Source of the DNA: an uncultured Oscillospiraceae bacterium
Lineage (GTDB): Bacteria > Bacillota > Clostridia > Oscillospirales > Acutalibacteraceae
Direction of reading: 5' to 3'
Assembly (NCBI GenBank): GCA_902495835.1
Contig: CABUYS010000063.1
Location: forward strand, 1 to 7,763
DNA: 7,763 nt
A model generated the notes under the pieces. It did no database searches. It was not told the origin of the DNA and saw only the letters and a program-made list of their open reading frames with translations. The translations under genes and the position numbers were made by a program. Positions 1-6,422 of the stretch are shown here, one piece after another; the stretch's first letter is position 1, and each line of letters begins with the position of its first letter.

Positions 1-3000
1 AACGACCATTCCACCCGGGTGCTGACCTGTAGTGCGTTTAACTCCCGTGCATCCTTCAGCGAGGCGTATAGTTTCTGCTTTGCCGAGAGAAAAACCTCTT
101 TCTTCGGCGTATTTTTTTGTAAATCCGATACCTGTTTTTGTTGCTATGGTTCCGATTGTTCCCGCTTTGAAAACGTTGTCTTTTCCAAAAAGTGTTTCGG
201 TGTATCTGTGTGCGTCGTTTTGATATTCTCCTGAGAAGTTAAGGTCTATATCTGGTGTTTTGTCACCGTCGAAACCAAGGAATGTTTCAAAAGGTATGTC
301 ATGGCCGTCTTGTTTTAAGTTTTCGCCGCATTTTGGGCATTTTTTATGAGGCAAATCAAATCCTGAACCGTAGCTGCCGTCAGTTATAAATTCGCTGTAT
401 TTGCATTTTGGGCAAAGATAGTGCGGAACTAAAGGATTTACTTCTGAAATTCCAGACATAGTTGCGACGAACGAAGAACCTACCGAACCTCTCGAACCTA
501 CGAGATAACCGTGTTTTTCCGAATCCGCAACTAATTTTTGAGCTACCATGTAAAGTACTGAAAATCCGTGTTTGGTTATGGAGCCGAGTTCTTTTTCGAG
601 TCTTTTTTTAACTATTTCGGGCAAAGGGTCGCCGTATGTTTTTTTTGCTCGTTCCCACGTGATTTCCACAAGTTCTTTTTCTGCACCCGGTATAAACGGA
701 GGGAAGACTCCCGGTGGTATCGGCGAAATAAAGTCTACGGAGTCAGCTATTTTATTTGTATTTTCCACGACAACTTCATAAGCTTTTTCTTTTCCTAGAT
801 ATGAAAATTCTTCAAGCATTTCAGCTGTTGTATGGAAGTAAAGCGGAGCTTGATTATCCGCGTCGGCGTAACCTTGACCTGCCATGAGTATTTTTCTGTA
901 CTCGGAATCTTGCGGGTCGAGGAAATGTACGTCTCCCGTAGCAACGACGGGTATGTTGAGCGTTTCTCCTATTTTTAATATTGTTCGATTAAAATCTTGA
1001 AGTTGTGTAACGGTTTTTGCGATTCCTTCTCTTAGCATAAAAGAATTGTTTCCAATAGGCTGAATTTCAAGATAATCGTAAATTTTAGCAATTTCCAAAA
1101 GGTCTGACCAAGGTCTGCCGCCCGTTACTGCTCTGAAAAGTTCCCCTGCCTCGCACGCACTACCTATAATCAGTCCCTCGCGGTACTTTTGAAGCATGCT
1201 TTTTGGAATACGCGGTTTTTTGTAAAAATAATCAAGGTGAGCCATGGAAATCAAACGATAAAGATTTTTAAGACCGATTTGATTTTTTACAAGTATAGTC
1301 ATATGGTGAGAAACTGCTTTTTTAGGGTCATTTCCCGAAAGAGAAGTATTTATTTTTTGAAGAGAAGAAATATTTTTTGTTTTTTCCGACATATTCAAAA
1401 GCTCAATAAAGATGTAAGCCAAAGCTCTTGCGTCGTCGCACGCTCTGTGATGGTTAAAACTTGGAATTTTCAAATATTTTGCCACGGTATCGAGCTTGTG
1501 ATTTTTAATGCTCATTATAAGTGCACGGCTCATTGGAACGGTATCGGCATACGTGAAATTAAATTCAATGTTTTCGCGTTTTGCAGTTGCTTTTACAAAT
1601 GATACGTCAAAATTTGCATTATGAGCTATAAGCACAGGGGAATCTCCGCAAAAATCAATAAATTTTTGCAAAGCTTCTTTTTGATTTGGAGCGTTTTCCA
1701 GCATTTTATCGGTAATTCCCGTAAGTTCGGTTGTTTTTTCTTCGATTGGCATTCCGGGGTCTGCAAATGTTCCGAATTCTTCTACAATTTGGCGGTTCTT
1801 TACTCGAATCGCTCCGATTTCTATTATTTTATCCGAATTTGCATTAAGACCTGTGGTTTCAAGGTCAAAACAGATATATTCTTCATCGAAGCTCCGCTCT
1901 GCATCGCCTGTTACAATCGGTAGCATATCATTTACAAAATAAGCTTCAACGCCGTATATGATTTTCATATTTCCGCCGTTTTTGTTTAAGGAATTCACAG
2001 TGTTCATCGCTTCAGGGTAAGCCTGAGCAACACCGTGGTCAGTTATTGCGACAGCGCTGTGACCCCAATCGTTAGCTCTGTTGATAAGTTCTGCGGCGGG
2101 ATTAATTCCGTCCATTGCGGACATATTTGTATGAAGATGAAGCTCCACGCGCTTTTTTGGAGCATTGTCCGAAATTTTTGTTGTCTGTATTAAGTTTATT
2201 GATTTGGGACGCATTACAATTTCTTTTTCGTATTTATCTTCAGAAAGCTCACCGTAGACTAATATGGCAGTGCCTTTTTTAAGTTTTTCGAGATATGAAC
2301 TTTGTTTTTTGTTTTCTATTATTTTAAGAATTAAAGAGCCCGTGTAATCGGTTATGTAGACGCTGAAAATAATTTTACTGCCGTCGCGTGTTTCGTGAGA
2401 ATCCGTAAAAAATATTTTACCCCACACGACCGCATTTGGCATTTGCGGGTCGATTTCACGAATAGATATGGGTTCTTTTTTTATTGCGTTTCCGTAAAGA
2501 AGCTTTGCCGAAGAAATGACAGGTTGAGGATAAAGTGTTTCTTTTGTTCTTATTTCTATTTCAGGGATTTGAAAATCAGCTTCTTTTTCTTCTTCTTTTT
2601 TTTCAATAGCAGGTTCGGGAATTGTAATATTATCAACATAATCATTTTGAGGTTTAGAAACTTCTTTTACCGGAGTTTCTTTGAAGATTACCTGTACGGA
2701 CTTATTTAATTTTTGGGATATCAACATTGAAAGCTCTTTATCTGTACTTTTTTGAGTTAATAGATCTTTTCCGCCGTGAAAGAGATTTATTTCAACAATA
2801 TTTTCAGAAATGTTGAAAGAAGCATTACTTAAAATTTTGGAGATTGAACGTGATTTTTCCGAAACTTCTTTTAGGGCTTGAGAGATAGCGTTTTCGCTGT
2901 TTTCGGGGGGCTTTTCTTGATTTTCCGAAACGTTTATTTTTACGTTTGAAAGTTTAAGGTTACAGTCAAGTAATAAGGCTTCACAGAAAGATATGTCATC

Positions 3001-3138
3001 CTGCGAAACCGAATCTTTTGATATTAAATTAATAACGATACTTCGTGATTTTTTATCTATGTTCAAAGAATCTATAAAGGCGTTTGAAATAGACTCTTTT
3101 GCGGAATTTATTTTAAAAATATCTTTGAATTTTTTCAA
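1..3138 (-). CDS. polC: DNA polymerase III alpha subunit, PolC type (5' part, cut by window edge)
   Basis: PolC is the replicative DNA polymerase of low-GC Gram-positives. It works in the cytoplasmic replisome with the sliding clamp and carries its own 3'-5' proofreading exonuclease. The frame is open from a TTG at 3138 to base 1 (1046 codons); the family usually has about 1400-1460 residues, so the C-terminal part of the polymerase lies beyond the edge. Visible in order: N-terminal domain and charged linker (Glu/Lys-rich, about 176-189); OB fold about 234-310; first PHP half with HLHTN at 334-338 and ITDHG; DEDDh exonuclease with FDLETTG (D425, E427), AHNANFD (506-511) and HHRACDDA (H564, D569); second PHP half with SHHMT (610-614) and TGDVHF (734-739); polymerase core with GSRGSVGSS (881-889), a Cys4 zinc site (C909, C912, C934, C937) and the catalytic PDIDLNF (D963, D965). 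The TTG start is chosen because an in-frame TAA lies eight codons upstream and AAGGAG (3149-3154) sits 10 bases before it. No frameshift was seen. Confidence 0.97.
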   Translation of the reverse strand, partial: MKKFKDIFKINSAKESISNAFIDSLNIDKKSRSIVINLISKDSVSQDDISFCEALLLDCNLKLSNVKINVSENQEKPPENSENAISQALKEVSEKSRSISKILSNASFNISENIVEINLFHGGKDLLTQKSTDKELSMLISQKLNKSVQVIFKETPVKEVSKPQNDYVDNITIPEPAIEKKEEEKEADFQIPEIEIRTKETLYPQPVISSAKLLYGNAIKKEPISIREIDPQMPNAVVWGKIFFTDSHETRDGSKIIFSVYITDYTGSLILKIIENKKQSSYLEKLKKGTAILVYGELSEDKYEKEIVMRPKSINLIQTTKISDNAPKKRVELHLHTNMSAMDGINPAAELINRANDWGHSAVAITDHGVAQAYPEAMNTVNSLNKNGGNMKIIYGVEAYFVNDMLPIVTGDAERSFDEEYICFDLETTGLNANSDKIIEIGAIRVKNRQIVEEFGTFADPGMPIEEKTTELTGITDKMLENAPNQKEALQKFIDFCGDSPVLIAHNANFDVSFVKATAKRENIEFNFTYADTVPMSRALIMSIKNHKLDTVAKYLKIPSFNHHRACDDARALAYIFIELLNMSEKTKNISSLQKINTSLSGNDPKKAVSHHMTILVKNQIGLKNLYRLISMAHLDYFYKKPRIPKSMLQKYREGLIIGSACEAGELFRAVTGGRPWSDLLEIAKIYDYLEIQPIGNNSFMLREGIAKTVTQLQDFNRTILKIGETLNIPVVATGDVHFLDPQDSEYRKILMAGQGYADADNQAPLYFHTTAEMLEEFSYLGKEKAYEVVVENTNKIADSVDFISPIPPGVFPPFIPGAEKELVEITWERAKKTYGDPLPEIVKKRLEKELGSITKHGFSVLYMVAQKLVADSEKHGYLVGSRGSVGSSFVATMSGISEVNPLVPHYLCPKCKYSEFITDGSYGSGFDLPHKKCPKCGENLKQDGHDIPFETFLGFDGDKTPDIDLNFSGEYQNDAHRYTETLFGKDNVFKAGTIGTIATKTGIGFTKKYAEERGFSLGKAETIRLAEGCTGVKRTTGQHPGGMVV

Positions 3139-3148
3139 GTGTGAATGG

Positions 3149-3154
3149 CTCCTT
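3149..3154 (-). promoter_or_regulatory. Ribosome binding site of polC deciding a TTG start
   Basis: On the minus strand AAGGAG is followed by 10 bases and then TTG at 3138-3136. No other start codon lies between this TTG and the upstream in-frame TAA (3162-3160), so the site fixes the TTG start. Confidence 0.8.
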
Positions 3155-3188
3155 GGTGCTTAATTTTTTTATGTTTTGAATTTTAAAT

Positions 3189-3194
3189 AGTATA
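3189..3194 (-). promoter_or_regulatory. Possible -10 box upstream of polC
   Basis: The minus strand reads TATACT, one base from the TATAAT consensus, about 50 bases before the polC start. No recognisable -35 box is found at 16-18 bases (CGTGGC at 17). The same context, AAAATTATACTA, occurs upstream of dxr. A promoter here would let polC be expressed separately from ispG, which is plausible given the 922-base spacer, but the call rests on one hexamer. Confidence 0.3.
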
Positions 3195-3214
3195 ATTTTT
3201 CATCTTTTTACGCC

Positions 3215-3398
3215 ACGAAAATTTAAGTATTAGCATTATTTTTTTGATGCCATGTTGTTTATTTCGTTTACAAGCTTGTTTACGAGATTTTCTTCTTCAA
3301 CTTTTTAAAAGCTTTACCTTTTTTTGAATACAACGCCAATGCCGATTTTCTTAACTTTACTGAGTTTGTTAACGACGCAGTCCGCAGTTCTTTGTATC
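3215..3398 (-). pseudogene. ispG 3'-end copy U1, nearly complete, beta type
   Basis: This is the best preserved copy and the one farthest from ispG. On the minus strand it reads DCVVNKLSKVKKIGIGVVFKK, with the IAGGDGYG part deleted. The tail matches the ispG ending (NLV..LV.EI.NM..K-stop) if one lost A in an A-run near 3306 is restored. The one-base deletion turns KKVEEEN into KKLKKKIS followed by a stop. The ending NMASKK-TAA parallels NMTSEK-TAA of the real gene. It is a gene fragment with no start of its own. Confidence 0.75.
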
Positions 3399-3512
3399 TT
3401 AAGAATTTTAAGATATTTAATATAAATACCATATCCATGGACGCCTGCAATACGTGTGTCGGTTTTTGCTTTATAGTGTTCATCAAAGACGCAGTATACG
3501 GATCTTTGTGTC
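3399..3512 (-). pseudogene. ispG 3'-end copy U2, short, alpha type
   Basis: The minus strand reads CVFDEHYKAKTDTRIAG followed by VHGYGIYIKY, aligning with CVVNGPGEAKEADIGIAGGDGYGVIFKK of IspG. The KVEEENLV...NM-stop tail is missing. The unit is 114 bases (38 codons), so its frame runs straight into U1. Confidence 0.72.
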
Positions 3513-3622
3513 ATGAAAATCTCAAAATATTTATAAATATCGTATCTGTAGCTGCCCACAATGTCGATGTAGGTTTTTACTCATTAAATTTGTTAACGAT
3601 ACATCTCACGGTTCTTTGTGTC
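3513..3622 (-). pseudogene. ispG 3'-end copy U3, short, beta type
   Basis: This is the most diverged copy. One minus frame shows CIVNKFNE and then a stop; the adjacent frame shows YIDIVGSYRYDIYKYF, matching ADIGIAGGDGYGVIFKK. The two pieces are separated by a frameshift. The tail segment with the ispG stop is missing. The second piece continues in frame into U2. Confidence 0.65.
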
Positions 3623-3807
3623 ATGAGAATCTAGATATTTGCATTGTTTTTGAATGCCATGTTGTTTATTTTGTTCACAAGTTTGTTTACGAGATTTTAT
3701 TCTTCAACTTTTTAAATATAATACTATATATGTCGCCACCTGCAATACGAATGTCGGTTTTTGCTTTATAGTGTTCATCAACAACTTAGTCCACAACTTT
3801 CTGTATC
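3623..3807 (-). pseudogene. ispG 3'-end copy U4, near full length, alpha type
   Basis: The minus strand reads VVDEHYKAKTDIRIAGGDIY and then IIFKKLKNKIS-stop. The codon that should be the Fe-S cysteine is TAA here. It has the same one-base loss in the A-run as U1 (five instead of six A before GTTGAAG), which means the two copies share a decayed ancestor. The tail keeps the NKLVNKINNMA-like segment, out of frame. Confidence 0.72.
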
Positions 3808-3919
3808 ACGAGAATTTAAGTATTTGAATTATTTTTTGAATGCCATGTTGTTTATTTCATTTGTCAACTTTTTTAGATTCACTGAATTCATTAACGACAC
3901 ATCCTAGGACTTTTGCGCC
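3808..3919 (-). pseudogene. ispG 3'-end copy U5, internally deleted, beta type
   Basis: The minus strand reads VLGCVVNEFSESKKVDK followed by a stop; the last bases of the unit again encode the INNMAFKK-stop ending. The middle of the unit (IAGGDGYG through EEENLV) is deleted. It keeps the GCVVN motif with the cysteine codon. Confidence 0.7.
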
Positions 3920-4039
3920 ACGAAAATTTAAATGTTCGCAATTCTTAAATATAAACCATATTCGTCGATACCTGCAATACGTGTGTCAGCTTTTGCTTTA
4001 CGGTGTTCATCAAAGACGCAGTCCACAGATCTTTGTATC
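3920..4039 (-). pseudogene. ispG 3'-end copy U6, short, alpha type, next to ispG
   Basis: The minus strand reads DCVFDEHRKAKADTRIAG and then IDEYGLYLRIANI-stop. It is closest in sequence to U2 (roughly 84% identity over 85 bases by eye), and less similar to the neighbouring real ispG end. The tail segment is missing. Confidence 0.72.
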
Positions 4040-4060
4040 ATGAAAATTTAAGTATTCACA

Positions 4061-5119
4061 TTATTTTTCAGAGGTCATGTTTTTTATCTCGCTTACAAGC
4101 TCTTTTACAAGATTTTCTTCTTCAACTTTTTTAAAAACTTTACCTTTTTTAAAAATAACGCCATACCCATCGCCGCCTGCAATGCCGATGTCAGCTTCTT
4201 TGGCCTCTCCCGGTCCGTTAACTACGCAGCCCATCACAGCTACCTTCAGATTACTCTTATTGTTTTCGAGCAAATTTTCAATTTCTTTGGCAATTTTTAT
4301 AATGTCAATTCTCGTTCTTCCGCAGGTCGGGCATGAAATAAAAGTTATACCGCATTCTCGAAGTTCAAGGGCTTTAAGTATGTTAAATCCCGCTTTAACT
4401 TCTTCGATAGGGTCGTCGGTAAGAGTAACTCTTATGGTATCGCCGATGCCGTCAAGCAGTAAAGAGCCTATTCCAATTGCTGATTTTATGGTACCCATTG
4501 TTTTAGTTCCTGCTTCTGTGACGCCTAGGTGAAGAGGATAGTTACATTTTTCTGCAATCATTCGGTAGCTTTCCGCCATACGTCTGACAGAAGAAGATTT
4601 AATTGAAATAACTATGTCATTAAAATCAAATTTTTCTAGCAAATTTGCGTTGTAAAGAGCACTTTCGCACATGGCTTCGGGAGTCGGGCCCGAATATTTT
4701 TCAAGTATTTTTCTTTCAACAGACCCCGAGTTAACGCCTATTCTTATCGGAATATTTTTATTTTTGCAAGCTATTGCTACAGCTTTTATTTTGTCTTCGT
4801 TTCCGATATTACCGGGATTAATTCTTATTTTGTCAATGCCTGCCGCGACTGATTCAAGAGCAAGCTTGTAATCAAAATGAATATCCGCAACAAGCGGTAT
4901 GTCAACAGCGTTTTTTATTGCGTCTATAAGTTTTATTGAATCCTTATCGGGAATTGCAATTCTTAAAATTTCACAACCTGCCTGTTTTAGTTTTATAGCT
5001 TGTTTTACGCTGTTTTCAATGTCATATGAAGGAATGCTCAGCATTGACTGGACTAAAATCGGGTTGTTGCCGCCTATTTTAAGGTTTCCTATTTTAACTT
5101 CATTTGAGTGTCTTCTCAT
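4061..5119 (-). CDS. ispG: 4-hydroxy-3-methylbut-2-en-1-yl diphosphate synthase (IspG/GcpE)
   Basis: IspG is a cytoplasmic [4Fe-4S] enzyme that reductively opens 2-C-methyl-D-erythritol 2,4-cyclodiphosphate to HMBPP, the penultimate MEP-pathway step. The protein has 352 residues, normal for the bacterial short form. It shows an N-terminal TIM-barrel part (KIGGNNPILVQSM 14-26, ADIHFDYKLAL 78-88, KIRINPGNIG 97-106, RIGVNSGS 126-133, HLGVTEAGT 197-205) and a C-terminal iron-sulfur part with SCPTCGRT (C263, C266) and GCVVNGPGEA (C298, E305), the expected three Cys and one Glu ligands. The ATG at 5119 is preceded by AAGGA with 8 bases between. It lies 72 bases after rseP and is probably transcribed with it. 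One oddity: after QSM the usual TNTDTRD-like loop reads LSIPSYD. The last 60 or so codons and the 3' flank are the source of the decayed array downstream. Confidence 0.97.
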   Translation of the reverse strand: MRRHSNEVKIGNLKIGGNNPILVQSMLSIPSYDIENSVKQAIKLKQAGCEILRIAIPDKDSIKLIDAIKNAVDIPLVADIHFDYKLALESVAAGIDKIRINPGNIGNEDKIKAVAIACKNKNIPIRIGVNSGSVERKILEKYSGPTPEAMCESALYNANLLEKFDFNDIVISIKSSSVRRMAESYRMIAEKCNYPLHLGVTEAGTKTMGTIKSAIGIGSLLLDGIGDTIRVTLTDDPIEEVKAGFNILKALELRECGITFISCPTCGRTRIDIIKIAKEIENLLENNKSNLKVAVMGCVVNGPGEAKEADIGIAGGDGYGVIFKKGKVFKKVEEENLVKELVSEIKNMTSEK

Positions 5120-5126
5120 AATATTT

Positions 5127-5132
5127 TTCCTT
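5127..5132 (-). promoter_or_regulatory. Ribosome binding site of ispG
   Basis: AAGGAA on the minus strand precedes the ATG at 5119 (8 bases after AAGGA). The 72-base gap between rseP and ispG contains no convincing promoter or terminator, which supports cotranscription of the two genes. Confidence 0.7.
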
Positions 5133-5191
5133 GTCTTATTTTCAAGCTTTGTATTTGATAAGTTTTAAAAAAATTTAATTTTATCGCAGTC

Positions 5192-6250
5192 TTAAATTTT
5201 TCCGAGCAATCGGAGTATATCACTGTAAGAGATGTAAATCATAAGTGCAATAAAAAGGAAAAATCCGAGTGCATGAATCCAACCTTCGTATTTTTGATTT
5301 ACTTTTTTTCTTGTTATCATTTCAAACAGTAAGAAAATCAAGCGTCCGCCGTCAAGAGCGGGGAGAGGGAGAAGATTTACAATTCCGAGGTTAATAGTTA
5401 TCATAGCCATTATCGAAACAATGTTGTTTACGGCGTCCCAAATGCTTGTTTGAAGACCTGTTGAAGCTGCTTCGCCAATAACCGAAGCGATTCCTATAGG
5501 GCCTGTCATGTTTGAAACCGCAAATTTACCCGTTATGATTCCTATCAAACTTGCCCAGACTATTTTAACTGTTGAAAGAGTATCAAGCCACGTTTGACGT
5601 ACAAGAGTTAAGAAATTTTTATCCAATGTTGTAAGTTTAAAATCGGGTTTATTTACGGCTTTGCCGCTGTTTGTTATAACTTTTTCAAAGTGAACGTCTT
5701 TAATTTCGGTTACTTCGCCGCCGCGTTTTACTTGGATGTTAAAATTATTTTTTTCATCGGAAGACAAATCAAAATATAAATCTTTGTAAGTAAATACGGG
5801 AGAACCGTTGACTTTTAAAATTTTGTCTCCTGCCATAAGTCCGCACGAGGATGATACTGCATTTTCAACGAAGCAGTCCACGGTTGTGGTTATAAATTTC
5901 GGGCTTTGAACAAGAAGAGCCATAGTCATTAAAAATCCCAAAACAAGATTCATGATTGCCCCGAAAGATATTATAATGAATCTTTGCCAAGATTTTTTTT
6001 GACCGAACGAACGAGGGTTATTGCTGTCGGTGTCTTCGCCTTCCATTTCGCAAAAACCGCCTATCGGAAAAATTCTTAAAGAAAACAAAGTTTCGCCTTT
6101 TTGAATTTTAAATATTTTCGGACCCATTCCGATGGCGAATTCATTTACTTTTACTCCAAATTTTTTTGCCCAGAAAAAATGTCCGAACTCATGAGCCAAT
6201 ACTATAAGATTAAATAAAATTATTCCAACAATAATTAATAATATTGCCAA
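5192..6250 (-). CDS. rseP: Site-2 intramembrane zinc metalloprotease RseP/RasP
   Basis: This is a membrane-embedded protease of the M50 family. In other bacteria these enzymes cut anti-sigma factors and remnant signal peptides within the membrane; the local substrate is unknown. Residues counted from the TTG start (352 aa): first membrane segment about 1-20 running into HEFGH (H20, E21, H24), the zinc site; second membrane segment about 91-113; a single PDZ domain about 118-190 (one PDZ is usual in Gram-positives); third segment about 272-294; NLLPLPALDGG at 292-302 with D300, the third zinc ligand; last segment about 327-343. The frame extends three codons further to a GTG at 6259, but that GTG overlaps AAGGAG (6259-6264), so the TTG at 6250, spaced 8 bases from it, is preferred. 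Its place between dxr and ispG is the usual clostridial order. Confidence 0.96.
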   Translation of the reverse strand: MAILLIIVGIILFNLIVLAHEFGHFFWAKKFGVKVNEFAIGMGPKIFKIQKGETLFSLRIFPIGGFCEMEGEDTDSNNPRSFGQKKSWQRFIIISFGAIMNLVLGFLMTMALLVQSPKFITTTVDCFVENAVSSSCGLMAGDKILKVNGSPVFTYKDLYFDLSSDEKNNFNIQVKRGGEVTEIKDVHFEKVITNSGKAVNKPDFKLTTLDKNFLTLVRQTWLDTLSTVKIVWASLIGIITGKFAVSNMTGPIGIASVIGEAASTGLQTSIWDAVNNIVSIMAMITINLGIVNLLPLPALDGGRLIFLLFEMITRKKVNQKYEGWIHALGFFLFIALMIYISYSDILRLLGKI

Positions 6251-6258
6251 ATTACCCA

Positions 6259-6264
6259 CTCCTT
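6259..6264 (-). promoter_or_regulatory. Ribosome binding site of rseP deciding a TTG start
   Basis: AAGGAG on the minus strand overlaps the G of the first possible GTG (6259), which leaves no spacing, but it lies 8 bases before the TTG at 6250. It therefore points to the TTG. Confidence 0.8.
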
Positions 6265-6283
6265 GAAATTATACTTTTAACTA

Positions 6284-6311
6284 ATTATACACAATTTTGA
6301 TTTGATATCAA
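6284..6311 (-). promoter_or_regulatory. Sigma-A-type promoter for rseP-ispG
   Basis: On the minus strand TTGATA (6311-6306) and TATAAT (6289-6284) are 16 bases apart; the -10 is perfect and the -35 has five of six consensus bases. Transcription would start near 6277, about 27 bases before the rseP start codon. It lies in the 172-base spacer after dxr and suggests that rseP and ispG can be transcribed independently of dxr. Confidence 0.65.
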
Positions 6312-6341
6312 TATTTTATAAGTTATTTTATCAGTGTAAAA

Positions 6342-6368
6342 TTTTGATTTTTATATGCAATATCAAAA
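6342..6368. repeat. Small AT-only inverted repeat between dxr and rseP
   Basis: TTTTGAT (6342-6348) and ATCAAAA (6362-6368) are inverted around a 13-base loop. The arms have only one G-C pair each, so it is a weak candidate for a terminator after dxr or a protein binding site. Confidence 0.25.
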
Positions 6369-6422
6369 TATAAATTTTTTCTTTGCTTTTTCAAATTACA
6401 TGCTAAGTAAGCTAAATTGAAA

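Larger units (their letters stand above)
3139..4060 (-). repeat. Tandem array of six decayed copies of the ispG 3' end
   Basis: The whole ispG-polC spacer, except the roughly 75 bases nearest polC, is built from direct repeats of the last part of ispG plus its 3' flank. The reference segment is ispG 4061-4247 (codons about 291-352 and the stop) with the flank at 4040-4060. Units are at 3215-3398, 3399-3512, 3513-3622, 3623-3807, 3808-3919 and 3920-4039; I number them U1 to U6 from left to right. Only U1 and U4 are close to full length (184 and 185 bases); the other four are 110-120 bases because of internal deletions. All lie in the ispG direction. Each carries recognisable pieces of the C-terminal IspG peptide (the CVVN segment, IAGGDGYG, FKK..., NEIKNM-stop). 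No intact gene, terminator or RNA gene was recognised in this stretch. Confidence 0.85.

Noticed and set aside
19..2709. Several + strand open frames across polC (up to 137 codons)
   Set aside because: They are antisense to the continuous PolC frame, and the peptides are Phe/Cys/Ser-rich without recognisable motifs.
3215..4039. CRISPR array
   Set aside because: There are regular repeats, but the units are 110-185 bases long, diverged, and clearly derived from the adjacent gene; there are no short identical repeats with unique spacers and no cas genes.
3215..4039. Diversity-generating retroelement template or variable repeat
   Set aside because: Differences between copies are transitions, transversions and deletions at all bases, not concentrated at adenines, and no reverse transcriptase is in the window.
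3215..4039. Insertion sequence or integron cassette array
   Set aside because: No transposase or integrase, no terminal inverted repeats, and the units contain only ispG 3' sequence.
3392..4043. + strand open frames in the array (80 and 67 codons)
   Set aside because: They are the reverse strand of decayed ispG copies; no family motif or ribosome binding site was seen.
4077..5168. Open frames on the + strand across ispG (151, 66 and 89 codons)
   Set aside because: They are antisense to a gene with full family motifs, have no clear ribosome binding site and show low-complexity Ser/Leu/Ile-rich peptides typical of reverse-complement shadows.
6260..6422. Riboswitch or rho-independent terminator between dxr and rseP
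   Set aside because: The sequence is very AT-rich; the only inverted repeat (6342-6368) has almost no G-C pairs, and no GC stem followed by a T-run was found.
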